Source: Ceratopteris richardii
Taxonomy: Eukaryota > Streptophyta > Polypodiopsida > Polypodiales > Pteridaceae
Assembly (NCBI GenBank): GCA_020310875.1
Contig: CM035423.1
Location: forward strand, 137,449,520-137,513,519
Length of the DNA stretch: 64,000 bases
Reading direction: 5' to 3'
The translations under genes were made by a program, and so were the position numbers. This document shows, piece after piece, positions 11,101-17,301 of this stretch. The notes beneath the pieces were generated by a model. It was not told where the DNA came from, did no database searches, and was given only the letters and a program-made list of their open reading frames with translations. The stretch's first letter is position 1, and each line of letters opens with the position of its first letter.

Positions 11101-11353
11101 AGGCACAAGGATGAAGCAGCTCTCACAAGCACTCTTGGCCAACAACTCAGGAAGTGACAAGATACCTACACCTCTCACTGCCCACACTCCCATCAACCCC
11201 AGGAATGTCTGGAAATGGGTACCCACAAGGTCCCAACCACATCACACACTCAGACTAAAATCTTCACCTGTCCTTAGCTCTAAGAGCTACGACTCCTGTA
11301 TCAAAGTGTGGAGAGTTAAACTGTGTACTAAACCCCCTGACCTTATTCTGTAA
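2102..11353 (+). CDS. Gag-Pol polyprotein of element A (3083 aa)
   Basis: A single open frame starting MNLRSGRHLGRDRQSLRSSE; the same N-terminal ~35 residues open the gag of F, which supports this start. Domains in order: gag capsid-like region (residues ~330-500), three zinc knuckles (C558, C755, C784), a long linker with a predicted helical, charged segment (~860-920), PR1 (DSGA at 1241), a basic KKKKRK patch (~1537) that could be a nuclear signal, RT (YVDD 1810-1813), RNase H (D1956), integrase with two HHCC-like segments (from H2162 and H2287) and a DDE core (D2357, D2419, E2455), a second aspartic-protease-like domain (DSGA at 2732), and a basic tail with WVPK-type motifs. At 3083 residues it is far longer than usual gypsy polyproteins (roughly 1500-1900). 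The products would form the particle, copy the RNA and integrate the DNA. The frame is open throughout. Confidence 0.93.
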   Translation: MNLRSGRHLGRDRQSLRSSEASVNHTARSWAQQLSDYPYTPRSETSDSEMSYHMERPVGSSGLAYLEKPEGPYKTQLEYIRTNRLGARIYEDGLRRSVVQIKNPDQPHGIDHPVVKFENGAYLDKEGTIYVVTTHPDRTDEFGNVIAETDMGDIEQGNLEREPRTPRGKSVLTRIMTPEWIPQDNKSIDLLLNRETDEAFWRYRTSQPQEGNTLTIYEFKDPDSPGQVTYLDTASERIFVVIEQGRHAYTWKGEFVFPQPRSNVSFGHQGTGTSLAHGAQRDRGRDKPEVSFANSLGRERTGTERNRVETERHRTPWNHRDIDDFPLPRPREHTRTLRPTQLVKSMKNYFDGTGDPYDHVAEFRQVLKAEQVEDLFTQYNAFGLTLRNTALTWFQPLNERHFRNIDQLLEAFIVEFSKSGIRHNTSSLIHSFKQTPQETVRLAGRRFRQYLERCPMPELPTPAKQVALFLDGLLSTKLRSYVYLKDPRTIEECVRICIDIEDNLGEELGLSKIYKDSDNASTPTSGQSASIEELAEKVAQKLGVSSKQIPRFAPVKRCYNCGGEHMASVCPIMAQPQVNPSSQYCTIERRYTNHTAQDCPYNKQTVRQNYPQPYPQQGRYQNQYPSPQYNRPQQTYQPPYQGQQRPQPVLVQQPPAPTNVIPVKYASIEENPNRAIVPVTPLLSDSDPSDHSFDSTHIDSPQAYYMQSPEHNESYYYEDPSENSGEPAYSNVMYTNPNSRPQPRQVRPPFPRGPCFRCQGDHLVRDCPLPVPTLPQPVTIQGFCQDCGKEHLLRDCPKNSNNMPKITPINVVGLVVDSIGSVTSTAPVQMITRAQALQQHQGVGPEQSPEVSETESITKKRTRAWKESRERMKRQWAKKINELEESLRETKAKITEITSQPHSHTLPPLPPPSPSIPPPSNTPHVTHPPPRVGSVLADPTPEGLDMMFKAYQARLQEGPTAANLDRSYPRADLEIERMKMCMKMVEQAQAILETSQKFNQTNSVKPELHFQGLLERLEQLVNKSQVSLPPQAQPVVERGRSPQMVAYVPNSTDAGIPPSIQQYSPEFLREIQEEKWAKEKGDSPPIPEIDDLQDQFPQDIPSIYGDQAEQQEDERLDFESNSLQELPHFTGPWESESLQIRAPTILVRNEDSVIPRNTDVVKNTKVQCHLTVEELLKAKPELWNHVKDQVPELESNLPKVGSKQKVPEIPLDKIGDMSEGEEGNTYLPITYQGYTTKAIVDSGAGVAIATTSLWKRWGKPTLRPTRMKLQMADGHFERPLGLLEGITLTTCGVEFEHTFAICDFEKNNVYEMILGRPFLRQLQIVQDWGTNSLYLQHLGVTTKVNLKDHTFRDVPPLQWNPIHKAKEDSISVHSGSSPEPSWLHEDTHLWMCKVAEEEEKRRKAREEGTSPGDRPIKDPAYTPMIFPDEEFEPHGWAEILATMDIAVNEEQWTPHCDEEGYDISVFMCQPLLEECDPSESMEEEESDDDLESIVMDTYFDSEEHYLEDIGVLTQKEEEPLASIKTINSKKGSEGSQKKKKRKAVRQEEEESLFEVPENFKKYEVEDRKILVRMPKREAIIGEAYDNKEKTKKIVVTIEGNEERCTYIGDDLSAEEEAELVALLREYRDVFAWHYRDLKGVDPEICSHTIPMTADAKPTKQKPYTYNDNYAAKIKEEIDRLIEAGFIYEIEHTEWVSPIVVVPKKNGKLRVCINLKKVNAATIRDSYPLPITEHLLERVAGKEVYSFLDGFSGYNQVAIAPEDQHKTAFATEWGIFAFRVMPFGLTNAPATFQRLMCHVFKEFLRKSLEVYVDDLCAHSQKRSYHIPELRQIFNKCRDYRVCLNPEKCVFMVRQGKILGHIVSKNGISTDEDKVRAIAELPRPRNVKEVQAFMGHCGYYRRFIHMYAIIAKPLYGLLTNFEWNEECENSFNELKRRLCTAPILTTPDWSKPFHVHVDASNHAIGCVLAQPTSEGNLDLPIAYASRQLNAAERNYTTTEREGLGMIYAVKKFRHYLLANKFKFFTDHQALLYLVNKPCNTGRLVRWFLLLMEYDFEVVVRKGRTHFRADHLSRITSGEPPQGVSDELPDAYLFNLEVVPKWANKLVPVLTFGPANKNVKTSKEEVVKSLKYQILAGSMYKQDTEGVLACCVEEDEHASWLQQAHEGPLGNHYSKQRTLQNLKRLGVYWPSMDKEVQEWIQSCPECQERPPVEHATLHMSLIPDWSAPLVEFMRTGTLTNQASIARKRSMEQEAQDYALVGDNLYRRGKDGYLRLCVHESDYLKVLETAHSGAAGGHFGPDRVIKTILFSGLLWPTLHMDAHTYVKSCDTCQRAQYPTKKDEMPLRPMMGGRAFSKWGIDFVGPINPPARNSHAEYIIVATDYLTKWVEVKATTKNDAQTTAKFLFENVFTRYGLPIELVSDRGTHFLNEVIENLLQEFMVVHKKSAPYHPQANGQAESTNKILCNVLTKLVNNKRSDWDKQLHHAVWAYRVAYKTVLNATPFQMVFGQNAVLPLDFLIPALRVAQEHEWNGHELSSRIFDLERLGEMRLRAAAGIYAAKKRQKAYFDAHVKDKGLKAGDLVLVYTLKQHARKLEKRGYGPMIINRISTSGAVQLATLEGDVLPNYISGCRVKLYQEPLTEEMLSRLNIAKQRKEEEKRIREEAQAEALERIKRMKLRRQGRDQPMTNTEESPGYPMAMCEASDGRTHKIVDRRPFLTLEIGQKDNTTSVRALIDSGAATSAVRLSYCQQLQLEVKPIEAYLIGLGGVETPCMGEVDLPLYIQEVLMPVKVLVCEDEDLTEPLILGQDWIYDHAVNLNLRSGLLQAWVGQSHLTIELENQALKPIEQATTPGPSKNPHEDNHDVFVQTSMVQRNVNLTEGSGAKKEFLIDPKKILNERTEHHSIRGRPLIKRKERQPAHHGASRGVKQVWIRKDGRLTAPIADSQGDKKRASQSRNKTKKPPRITPRHTISIWVPKRSMKAIPSARQIWVPKASLQAQITSTTGTRMKQLSQALLANNSGSDKIPTPLTAHTPINPRNVWKWVPTRSQPHHTLRLKSSPVLSSKSYDSCIKVWRVKLCTKPPDLIL
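3090..4500 (+). other. Gag core of element A: retrotransposon-gag domain and three zinc knuckles
   Basis: The part around YDHVAEFRQVL, LTWFQPL and RRFRQYLERCP is typical of the plant gypsy gag domain (capsid/nucleocapsid precursor that assembles the particle and binds RNA). Three knuckles follow: CYNCGGEHMASVC, CFRCQGDHLVRDC and CQDCGKEHLLRDC. All are CX2CX3HX4C, one residue shorter than the usual CX2CX4HX4C. A Gln/Pro/Tyr-rich stretch separates the first from the others. Confidence 0.88.
5770..6130 (+). other. First aspartic protease (PR1) of element A
   Basis: AIVDSGAGVAIA carries the catalytic DSG (D1241), and MILGRPFL is the usual second retropepsin motif about 95 residues on. This is the normal gypsy position before RT; the enzyme would cut the polyprotein. 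The copies in E, F and the scrap at 35690-36305 are close relatives. Confidence 0.88.
6980..7900 (+). other. Reverse transcriptase domain of element A
   Basis: Motifs in order: GFIYEIEHTEWVSPIVVVPKKNGKLR, the FLDGFSGYNQV block, FRVMPFGLTNAPATFQRLM, and LEVYVDDLCAH with the catalytic YVDD at residues 1810-1813. Thumb-like KCVFMV...ILGHIVSKNGI and FMGHCGYYRRFI follow. The whole order is Ty3/gypsy. Confidence 0.95.
7930..8330 (+). other. RNase H domain of element A
   Basis: FHVHVDASNHAIGCVLAQ (first catalytic Asp, D1956), then YTTTEREGLGMIYAVKKFRHYLL, FFTDHQAL and RADHLSR. This is the standard gypsy RNase H that follows RT. I see no second, archaeal-type RNase H between it and the integrase, in contrast to Tat/Ogre elements. 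Confidence 0.9.
8560..9680 (+). other. Integrase of element A with two HHCC-like zinc-binding segments
   Basis: A first segment HEGPLGNHYSKQ...SCPECQ (H2162 to C2203) is followed about 85 residues later by a second, HSGAAGGHFGPDR...SCDTCQ (H2287 to C2328). The catalytic core follows: KWGIDFVGP (D2357), LVSDRGTHF (D2419) and NGQAEST (E2455), with 35 residues between the last two, as in retroviral integrases. The C-terminal part lacks a chromodomain. The doubled zinc segment is also present in F and E. Confidence 0.9.
10230..10590 (+). other. Second aspartic-protease-like domain (PR2), downstream of integrase
   Basis: RALIDSGAATSAV carries DSG (D2732), a central LIGLGGVETP could be flap-region sequence, and EPLILGQDWI is a typical retropepsin second motif. 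Similarity to PR1 is low, so it is not a recent duplicate. F (about 48070-48350) and E (about 63910 to the window end) carry the same domain at the same place. Its role is unknown: a second protease or a non-catalytic fold. Gypsy elements usually end pol at the integrase. Confidence 0.8.
10860..11240 (+). other. Basic Pol tail with repeated W-[VI]-[PR]-K motifs
   Basis: VWIRKDG, IWVPKRSMKA, IWVPKASLQA and WKWVPTRS follow one another in a Lys/Arg/Ser/Thr-rich tail. F has counterparts (MWVRKDE, IWVPKKSMKA, IWVPKACLRA, RKWVPK). The motif resembles WVPK stretches seen in some plant copia polyproteins; function unknown. Confidence 0.65.
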
Positions 11354-11583
11354 ATCCGTCCACACTAACACAAAAGCATCTCGAGTCCATTGCATAACCA
11401 AAGTATGCATCTAGGATGACACTGACCATTAATCACCACTCACACATATCATAAACACCTCACCACTAACCACTGACCTCCGGGATTGTCATGTTAGTAT
11501 TGTGAAGGGAACATCATTACATCTTGTTTCCTATGCAACACTAATGTGCCTTTCGTCTTCCAGCAGATAAGCGACCTACTCTC
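11354..11583 (+). promoter_or_regulatory. Spacer with candidate splice acceptor before the accessory region
   Basis: This 230-base gap holds CACTAAT (branch-point-like, about 11539-11545), a pyrimidine-rich run and CTTCCAG at 11557-11563 (or CAGCAG to 11566), about 20 bases before the ATG at 11584. It is placed as the acceptor of a subgenomic mRNA would be. Use is inference. Confidence 0.5.
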
Positions 11584-14244
11584 ATGGCAACCGCGGCAGG
11601 CACAAGCTCTCAGGCAGGATCTGGTGCCCCTATCAACTGGGATGCCATGCCAGTGGAAGCTCCACCAACGGCTAGGCCCGAAGAATTCTTGAATGTGCGA
11701 AGGATCCCTATTCCAGATCCACCCAGTGGGCTAACTGAAAGAGTAAAAGGGCACTCCCATTGGTTCAATGAAATGCCAGGGGATTTGGGAGACGCGGACC
11801 ACATCTGGGAGTCCAAGATGGAGTGTGGAGGGGTTTGGTGGACCTTCCAATTCTTTTCAAGAGAATTTGAGGCCTTACAAAATGCAGCCCCCCTTCAAGA
11901 GATCTGGCGAAAGGCAGGACTGCAAACTTACTTCAGTGCAGCTCTACCAAAACCTGACTTCCTCAGGTGTTACTACTTGATTGCCACGATGAAACCTACC
12001 GGGGATAAAGATCATTCAGGCACATTCTGGGTGCCCTCCTTATCTAATCTGGAGGAGATGAGGAAGTTTGAACTAAATGTAACATTAATCAGGGAAGCCC
12101 TTCAAATGTATGGCACTCATGTGCCTTCAGATCGCGACCCCCTGATACCAGAATCGATGAAAAGCAATAGAGTCAAGAAGCTCAAAGACATGTGCGCCCT
12201 CACCCCCAACATCGCCATACCCCTGCGGATGTGCCTCCAGCACTTCGCATTTCCAGCTCAAGACCGTTTCACTCAGCCTCACAAGAAGATATGGTACGGA
12301 CTATATCTAGCAGAGACCGGCAGCTTGCCCATTAAGATGCCAGTATGGATCTTAGATCAGGTATATGAGGCAGGCAAGCGGGGGGTGAGGAAACCCACTC
12401 TACATGGTTGCTGTGCGTTGACTAGAATCATCTACAGATGCCTGGCGTACGATGTACCAGTTGCACGAGCCCTAAAGTATGCACATCTGGAGTTGTTTAA
12501 GGGGCGAAAGTCAGGGAGTCAGCCTGCAAAAAGAATGCGTGGATCCCTTTCACAAGTCTTGATCCCTCCAGCAACCACTACCGAAGTCTCCACTAGAGCG
12601 GAAGCCCCGGTGGCACCAATCACAATTCATCTCCAGGAGTCTCAACCAAGAGAGGTGGTACAGCCCACCCCCTCTGCCCCTCCGCTACCTACCGATGCAG
12701 AATTTGCAGCGATGGCCACTTTCACCGAAGACCCAAATTTTGATTTTGAAACATTTCTGCAGACGGCTCATCTATCAGACAGTGAAGATTGCCCTGACAA
12801 TGTCGATCCGGGGACATCTACCCAAAGAGAACATGCACGAGGCGAGACAAGCAGCGTACAGGAGCTAGGAGTGACGCAACTCCCTCAAAGACTAAACACA
12901 CAAACTCAGGAGCAGGCACCAAGGAATAACCCAGAAGAGAGTGAAGACGAAGCCCCTGCATATACGGCACAGCTCCAACGATTATACCAAACAATCAAAC
13001 AGGTACAAAGACGCCATAAGATGTCAGAAGAAGCAAATAGGGCCCTAGTAAACCAGATGTTACAGTCAGAGCATATCGACCCCCAGTTTGTAGAATCACT
13101 GAATCTATTGGCGGACACCTGTGGCATCAGTGAAGCAATGAGAACCATGGTCTGTCAAGAGAACCCTGCTTATGATCAAAGAAGAATTGATACACGGCCG
13201 CGACAAGGAAAGATGATTCAGATGGAAGTATCTACCGCGTTAGCTACGTCCACATCAGAAGATGTGCACATGATTAGCCCTAGGCACAATGATGAACCGG
13301 AGGAAATTACGCATGCCCCATCTCCCCCATCATCTCCTATCCCACCCTCAGAGCCTCTCTCCACGTGTCTTTCTACACAAACATTCTCCTCCTATAGTGA
13401 GACCATTGTACACACCCCCGTTTCCACTCTCCTCCCTTCACCCTCATCCATCTCTGTCACTCAGGCTTTTGAACCTCAATTAGGTCACCCTTCCTTCCCC
13501 CATGCCTTTGGACAACCATCTGTCACTAGTCAGACTCTTTCTTTCCCTTTACCCTCCACCCCTCCATTTCCTCCCCCCCAAACTCTACCTACCCCGTCCC
13601 TTGTAACTGCCTCGAGCACCACACTAACCACCCAACCCTCCTTCTGGACCTACCTTGTAAACATTCTTCAACAGGTCGAGGAACATAAGAAAAAGTCCCA
13701 TCCCCAAATTCACTCCCCCACATTCACAGCCACCACTATCACACCACCCACCATCCCGGTGTTCACATTTCACGAATCACACTCACTCATGTCCGATCCC
13801 ATGGACATTTCACCATCCGCTGGATCACCCACTACCACTGTTCTCACAACACCATCACAGGTTATTACACTCACATCACCACTTCCACACACAGTAGGCA
13901 CAACATCCACTTTCCCCATTCCCACTTCCCAACCCCCTGCATCTTCCACCTCATTTAGTCTTGCACTCGACACGATGCTTGAAGCTGCCACTCAGCTCAA
14001 GCAAGAATATACATTATTGGAAGAAAATAACAAAGGGCTTTGCACCCTCTCAGCAACACTCCAAGAGCGTGTCACTGCTTTGGAGTTCATTCATACGGAG
14101 TCACAACGCAAGATCTCTGCCCTCGAACAGGCAAATGCGCAACTCAAGGCGAGACATATGGAAGAGAGCAAAGCCATGGAGGAACAGCTGCGCGATCAAA
14201 TGGGCCGCAATGCACGGCTTCAACGAAACATGGCTTTGCTATGA
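11584..14244 (+). CDS. Element A accessory ORF, first part (886 aa), unknown function
   Basis: Begins MATAAGTSSQAGSGAPINWD; F's counterpart begins MAEAGGTSSQAGSSAQIVD, supporting the start. Residues ~40-310 are a folded-looking domain rich in aromatics (HSHWFNEMPG, WWTFQFFSREFE, LPKPDFLRCYYLI, QHFAFPAQDRFT, KIWYGLYLAETG). Residues ~340-560 are acidic and low complexity; ~560-790 are Pro/Ser/Thr-rich; the last ~100 look like a coiled coil (LDTMLEAATQLKQEYTLLEE and on). No signal peptide or membrane segment is visible, so it is not an obvious envelope protein. Position between pol and LTR matches the extra ORFs known in some plant gypsy elements. I do not recognise the domain with confidence. 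Confidence 0.75.
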   Translation: MATAAGTSSQAGSGAPINWDAMPVEAPPTARPEEFLNVRRIPIPDPPSGLTERVKGHSHWFNEMPGDLGDADHIWESKMECGGVWWTFQFFSREFEALQNAAPLQEIWRKAGLQTYFSAALPKPDFLRCYYLIATMKPTGDKDHSGTFWVPSLSNLEEMRKFELNVTLIREALQMYGTHVPSDRDPLIPESMKSNRVKKLKDMCALTPNIAIPLRMCLQHFAFPAQDRFTQPHKKIWYGLYLAETGSLPIKMPVWILDQVYEAGKRGVRKPTLHGCCALTRIIYRCLAYDVPVARALKYAHLELFKGRKSGSQPAKRMRGSLSQVLIPPATTTEVSTRAEAPVAPITIHLQESQPREVVQPTPSAPPLPTDAEFAAMATFTEDPNFDFETFLQTAHLSDSEDCPDNVDPGTSTQREHARGETSSVQELGVTQLPQRLNTQTQEQAPRNNPEESEDEAPAYTAQLQRLYQTIKQVQRRHKMSEEANRALVNQMLQSEHIDPQFVESLNLLADTCGISEAMRTMVCQENPAYDQRRIDTRPRQGKMIQMEVSTALATSTSEDVHMISPRHNDEPEEITHAPSPPSSPIPPSEPLSTCLSTQTFSSYSETIVHTPVSTLLPSPSSISVTQAFEPQLGHPSFPHAFGQPSVTSQTLSFPLPSTPPFPPPQTLPTPSLVTASSTTLTTQPSFWTYLVNILQQVEEHKKKSHPQIHSPTFTATTITPPTIPVFTFHESHSLMSDPMDISPSAGSPTTTVLTTPSQVITLTSPLPHTVGTTSTFPIPTSQPPASSTSFSLALDTMLEAATQLKQEYTLLEENNKGLCTLSATLQERVTALEFIHTESQRKISALEQANAQLKARHMEESKAMEEQLRDQMGRNARLQRNMALL

Positions 14245-14316
14245 CGACATCTGGCGGCAGCGCAAGAAGAGAATAGACGGCTTCAACAACAAAACCAAGA
14301 GAACCTCGAGGCTGCC

Positions 14317-15810
14317 ATGGAGAACACCCCGGGGGCTCCCATAGACCCGGTCAAATTTCAAGCGGTCCCCTCAGAAAGCATACAACAAATATTGGAAACG
14401 TATGCCAATCTATTAGAAGCACATGATCAGCTTGCCGACCAGCTAAAGGACGTACAGAGACCCCAAGAGTCTACACCACACCGACAGGAACATAAAGAAA
14501 TGACAGACGCTGCTACTTCAACCGAACCTGAACATTCAATGCCCAACGACGTGCTGGAGTTACAGCAACAGATCGCAGAATTAAAGCTGAAGTTGATGCA
14601 GTACGAACGACCCCCTTCCCCCCCAGAGCAACCGTCAGAAGAAGAAGCAGTTACCATCCCAGTGGAGGAAGCATTCGACGACAACTACGAGCCTCAACCA
14701 CTTCCAGGAGGACGCGTAACAGAAGAAGGTCAAGATACCTATGAGGAACCCCCATCGGCATGGATGAAACAAGTAGAGGAGATGGGGAACAGTCATCAGG
14801 AGCGGATATCCACTCAGATGCTGGCAATGAAGGCCATTGAGGACACCATCCTTCACTCAGAATACTTCAGGCACCTCGCTCCTAGACGCCTGATCACTAG
14901 CTCAGAACTGCAATACAAGCCCTATTTTGTATTGTTGGCTGACTACAATGCAGAAATCAAACGAGTCACCAACAAGTGCCCAACATTTGCCACACAGTTC
15001 GAACCAGAAGACATACCAGAAGCGGCACGAAAAGGGGCCATATTCCAACCAACGTGGAGGCAAAAGTTACTCGAAACTTACCCAGAAATGCTTCGAACAT
15101 GGGATCATGCCCCCATGCATTTGAAGTACAATCCGTGTTTTGGGCCAGTGCAAAGACGCAGATCATGGAAAGCTTTTGCCATCAAGGTTCAGAATAACGC
15201 AAACTGTAAAGAATGGCTCAATTACCCCGCTATCGCCCCCCCGACCGGTACTCCTACAGTGTCATACATGATTGCAACCATCAGACATTGGATACCACGC
15301 CTCCACCCGATGCCAGATGTCGCTGCCCAGATGATGCTCAAGATCCTCGACATGATGCAGGTCGTACTCAAAACTTTTCGCAATGTATGCCATATTCAAC
15401 CTCCTATTCCAGGGTTTATCAATGGTAACTACGACCTGCTATATGATATGAGCACAACCCCGAGCATACGAGTGGCTTACGCATGGCATGCACGCATAAG
15501 ATATCTCCCTGCCTGCTACAAGCAAACATTTGACGACATGTTCACCACGGGGTTTTGGGAAGCACATTCAGAGGTATTTGCGCCACGGCCTACGCATCTA
15601 CTCCATCTCTTTGCATGTGAGCAAACGATGCACTCCGAGCTCTACACGATGCCACAACCTGACATGCCTGGTACAGTGGATTGGGAGGCCTTGCAACGAG
15701 ATCTAATCAGAGGTTTAAAAATCAAAGAACACGAAGTGGCAACGGACCTCCTGCAAAAATACATTGATCAAACAGCGGAAAAGAGGTCTGTCAGAGGCGA
15801 CAGACCCTAG
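14317..15810 (+). CDS. Element A accessory ORF, second part (497 aa), unknown function
   Basis: Starts MENTPGAPIDPVKFQAVPSE, with an N-terminal heptad-like helical segment, an acidic proline-containing linker (~90-150) and a conserved C-terminal domain (~190-480) with SYMIATIRHWIPRLHP, YDLLYDMSTTPSIRVAYAWHARI, LPACYKQTFDDMFTTGFWE and PRPTHLLHLFACEQTMHSE. F carries the same domain on the minus strand (about 43030-44290) with clear amino-acid similarity despite damage. No membrane segment, zinc motif or known catalytic signature is seen. It ends just before the polypurine tract. Confidence 0.72.
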   Translation: MENTPGAPIDPVKFQAVPSESIQQILETYANLLEAHDQLADQLKDVQRPQESTPHRQEHKEMTDAATSTEPEHSMPNDVLELQQQIAELKLKLMQYERPPSPPEQPSEEEAVTIPVEEAFDDNYEPQPLPGGRVTEEGQDTYEEPPSAWMKQVEEMGNSHQERISTQMLAMKAIEDTILHSEYFRHLAPRRLITSSELQYKPYFVLLADYNAEIKRVTNKCPTFATQFEPEDIPEAARKGAIFQPTWRQKLLETYPEMLRTWDHAPMHLKYNPCFGPVQRRRSWKAFAIKVQNNANCKEWLNYPAIAPPTGTPTVSYMIATIRHWIPRLHPMPDVAAQMMLKILDMMQVVLKTFRNVCHIQPPIPGFINGNYDLLYDMSTTPSIRVAYAWHARIRYLPACYKQTFDDMFTTGFWEAHSEVFAPRPTHLLHLFACEQTMHSELYTMPQPDMPGTVDWEALQRDLIRGLKIKEHEVATDLLQKYIDQTAEKRSVRGDRP

Positions 15811-15821
15811 GGGGGGGAGAG
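15809..15821 (+). other. Polypurine tract of element A
   Basis: AGGGGGGGGAGAG directly precedes the LTR start TGTTGACAGG at 15822, as needed for plus-strand priming. Confidence 0.85.
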
Positions 15822-16400
15822 TGTTGACAGGATGCGGGAAGAAGCAAGTATGGACACATATGCAGATCTAGCACTGAGGCTACCCTTCATTTTTTCCAAA
15901 AACCCCAACATCATTCTAAAGTGATTCTCATCACTACAAACCCTTGTAAATATCTTTTCACCTTTTTGTAGCTCCATTTTGTACAAGCCGAGGAGTCCTC
16001 GAGCTTGGGGAGCCTTAGATGTAGTTGCCTGCCAATTTTCATAATTTTTAGATCTTGTTTGGGCCCTCAAATAAGCCCCGGAACCTAATTTTTAACTAGG
16101 CCGGACACTAGGTCTGAACAGGGCCAAAGCTAGTCAAGAACTATAAATAGAGCTAGAGAGCTCATTTTTAGGGGGGCTTCTTGTAGTTTGAGCTTGTATG
16201 AGAACTTTCTTGCAATAGAAGTGATTCCATTGTCTTACTCTCTTTGTTCTGACGGTGTGTGCGCGTGTGTGTGTATGTGTGTGCATGCTTGTGTGCTTCT
16301 CACTCACGCACTTGTGCTTCCACTTGCTCGTGGTCTTCATACCATCCTCATGTCTTCCCGGATTGACATTAAAGGAGGTGCTACTCATCACTGAGCTACA
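15822..16400 (+). repeat. 3' LTR of element A (579 bp)
   Basis: Begins TGTTGACAGG after the polypurine tract and ends CTACA at 16400; the last 323 bases equal the window's first 323 except for one. A TATA box lies at 16142-16149 and a TG-rich tract at about 16253-16290. The 3' half is clearly related to the LTRs of E and F, the 5' half much less so. Confidence 0.93.
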
Positions 16401-16875
16401 GGTTGCCACAGGAGACACATCCAAGAAGGATGGTAACTCATAGGTCCTATATGCTAGCAAATGCAAAGGCAAGAGTGGCAAGAAGGGGAAAGGAGGAAAA
16501 AGCATGTGGAAGTAGTCCAAGGAAGAATATTCAGATTTAGAAGGAGATAGCAAGGCATCATCTTCAAGGAAGGGCAAGAATGGAAAAGGGAAGAACAACC
16601 CTCATCAAGGTAAACCTTGTTTTATATGTGGTAAGCAGAATCATATTTCTTCCAATTGTTGGTTCAAGGATGACAAAGGCAAGAAGAATAAGGAGCAAGG
16701 GAACTATGCTAACAACTCCAAGAAGGAGATGAGAAGGAGACCCTCCTAGCCATGAGACATGGCTACACTAGTGATCCCAAGGACACAAAGTGGTACATAG
16801 ACTGTGGATGGTCTAATCACATGTCATGTATGGAGAAATCTTTTGTTATATGTAGATCCCAAGCTCAAAAGGTTG
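16401..16875 (+). mobile_element. Ty1/copia gag/protease relic
   Basis: Directly after element A, a Lys/Gly-rich stretch leads to CFICGKQNHISSNC (a copia zinc knuckle, CX2CX4HX4C) and then a WYID..SNHMS-type protease start. This is the end of gag and the beginning of the protease of a copia element. It is a broken scrap without LTRs in sight; element A appears to have landed in or beside it. Confidence 0.7.
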
Positions 16876-17301
16876 TGTGGAGATAGGAGATAACAGTGAG
16901 AATCTATGGAGGGAGAATCTAGAAAGAAAAGAAAAAGAAGAAAATCAAAAAACAAAATAGCTCAATGAAAGACTCACACTCTACCCAAAGCCCCATAGGG
17001 GCATGCAATAGGTTGCAACGCAATGCAAGGACCTAAAGAGTGCAAACAAAGAAGTCAAACAAGCATTGGACTAAAGATTTGGTCAAGGTAACAAATTTTC
17101 TAATAGTCCTGAAGAGTTCCTTGACCACTAGTGGCAAGTGATTAAAAAGAAGTATTCACTACCTCTGAACCTTTGATGCCTCTACAAGTGTTGGCAGTCG
17201 ACAACTACAAATATGCCATCGGGATAATCAAGGACCAGATCTGCCACATGTTAAATGCTAAAGACAATAAGCAAAGCCTCTCAAGGGATGATAGAGACTA
17301 A
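16876..17301. other. Unassigned stretch, probably degraded retroelement interior
   Basis: No convincing frame. It ends in a purine-rich run before an LTR-like start, so it may be the 3' interior of an old element. Confidence 0.3.

Larger units (their letters stand above)
1..16400 (+). mobile_element. Element A: giant Ty3/gypsy-type LTR retrotransposon, young, looks whole or nearly so
   Basis: Seen: the terminal 323 bases of a 5' LTR at the window start match the last 323 bases of an LTR ending at 16400, with one difference. Between them, in order, lie a tRNA-Asp primer site, a ~1.8 kb leader with a minisatellite, a 3083-codon gag-pol frame, a ~4.2 kb accessory coding region and a polypurine tract. 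Domain order PR-RT-RH-INT places it in Ty3/gypsy; chromodomain and second RNase H are absent, so it is a non-chromovirus. The tRNA-Asp primer site is the type known from plant Athila elements, but the RT sequence does not look like typical Athila or Ogre and I leave the lineage open. Complete length would be about 16.66 kb. Near-identical LTRs imply an insertion of roughly 0.1-0.3 My at commonly used plant rates (inference). At most about one break is apparent. It sits beside a copia relic at 16401. Confidence 0.93.

Noticed and set aside
11584-15810. Envelope gene
   Set aside because: Position is env-like, but no signal peptide, transmembrane segment or cleavage-site pattern is visible.
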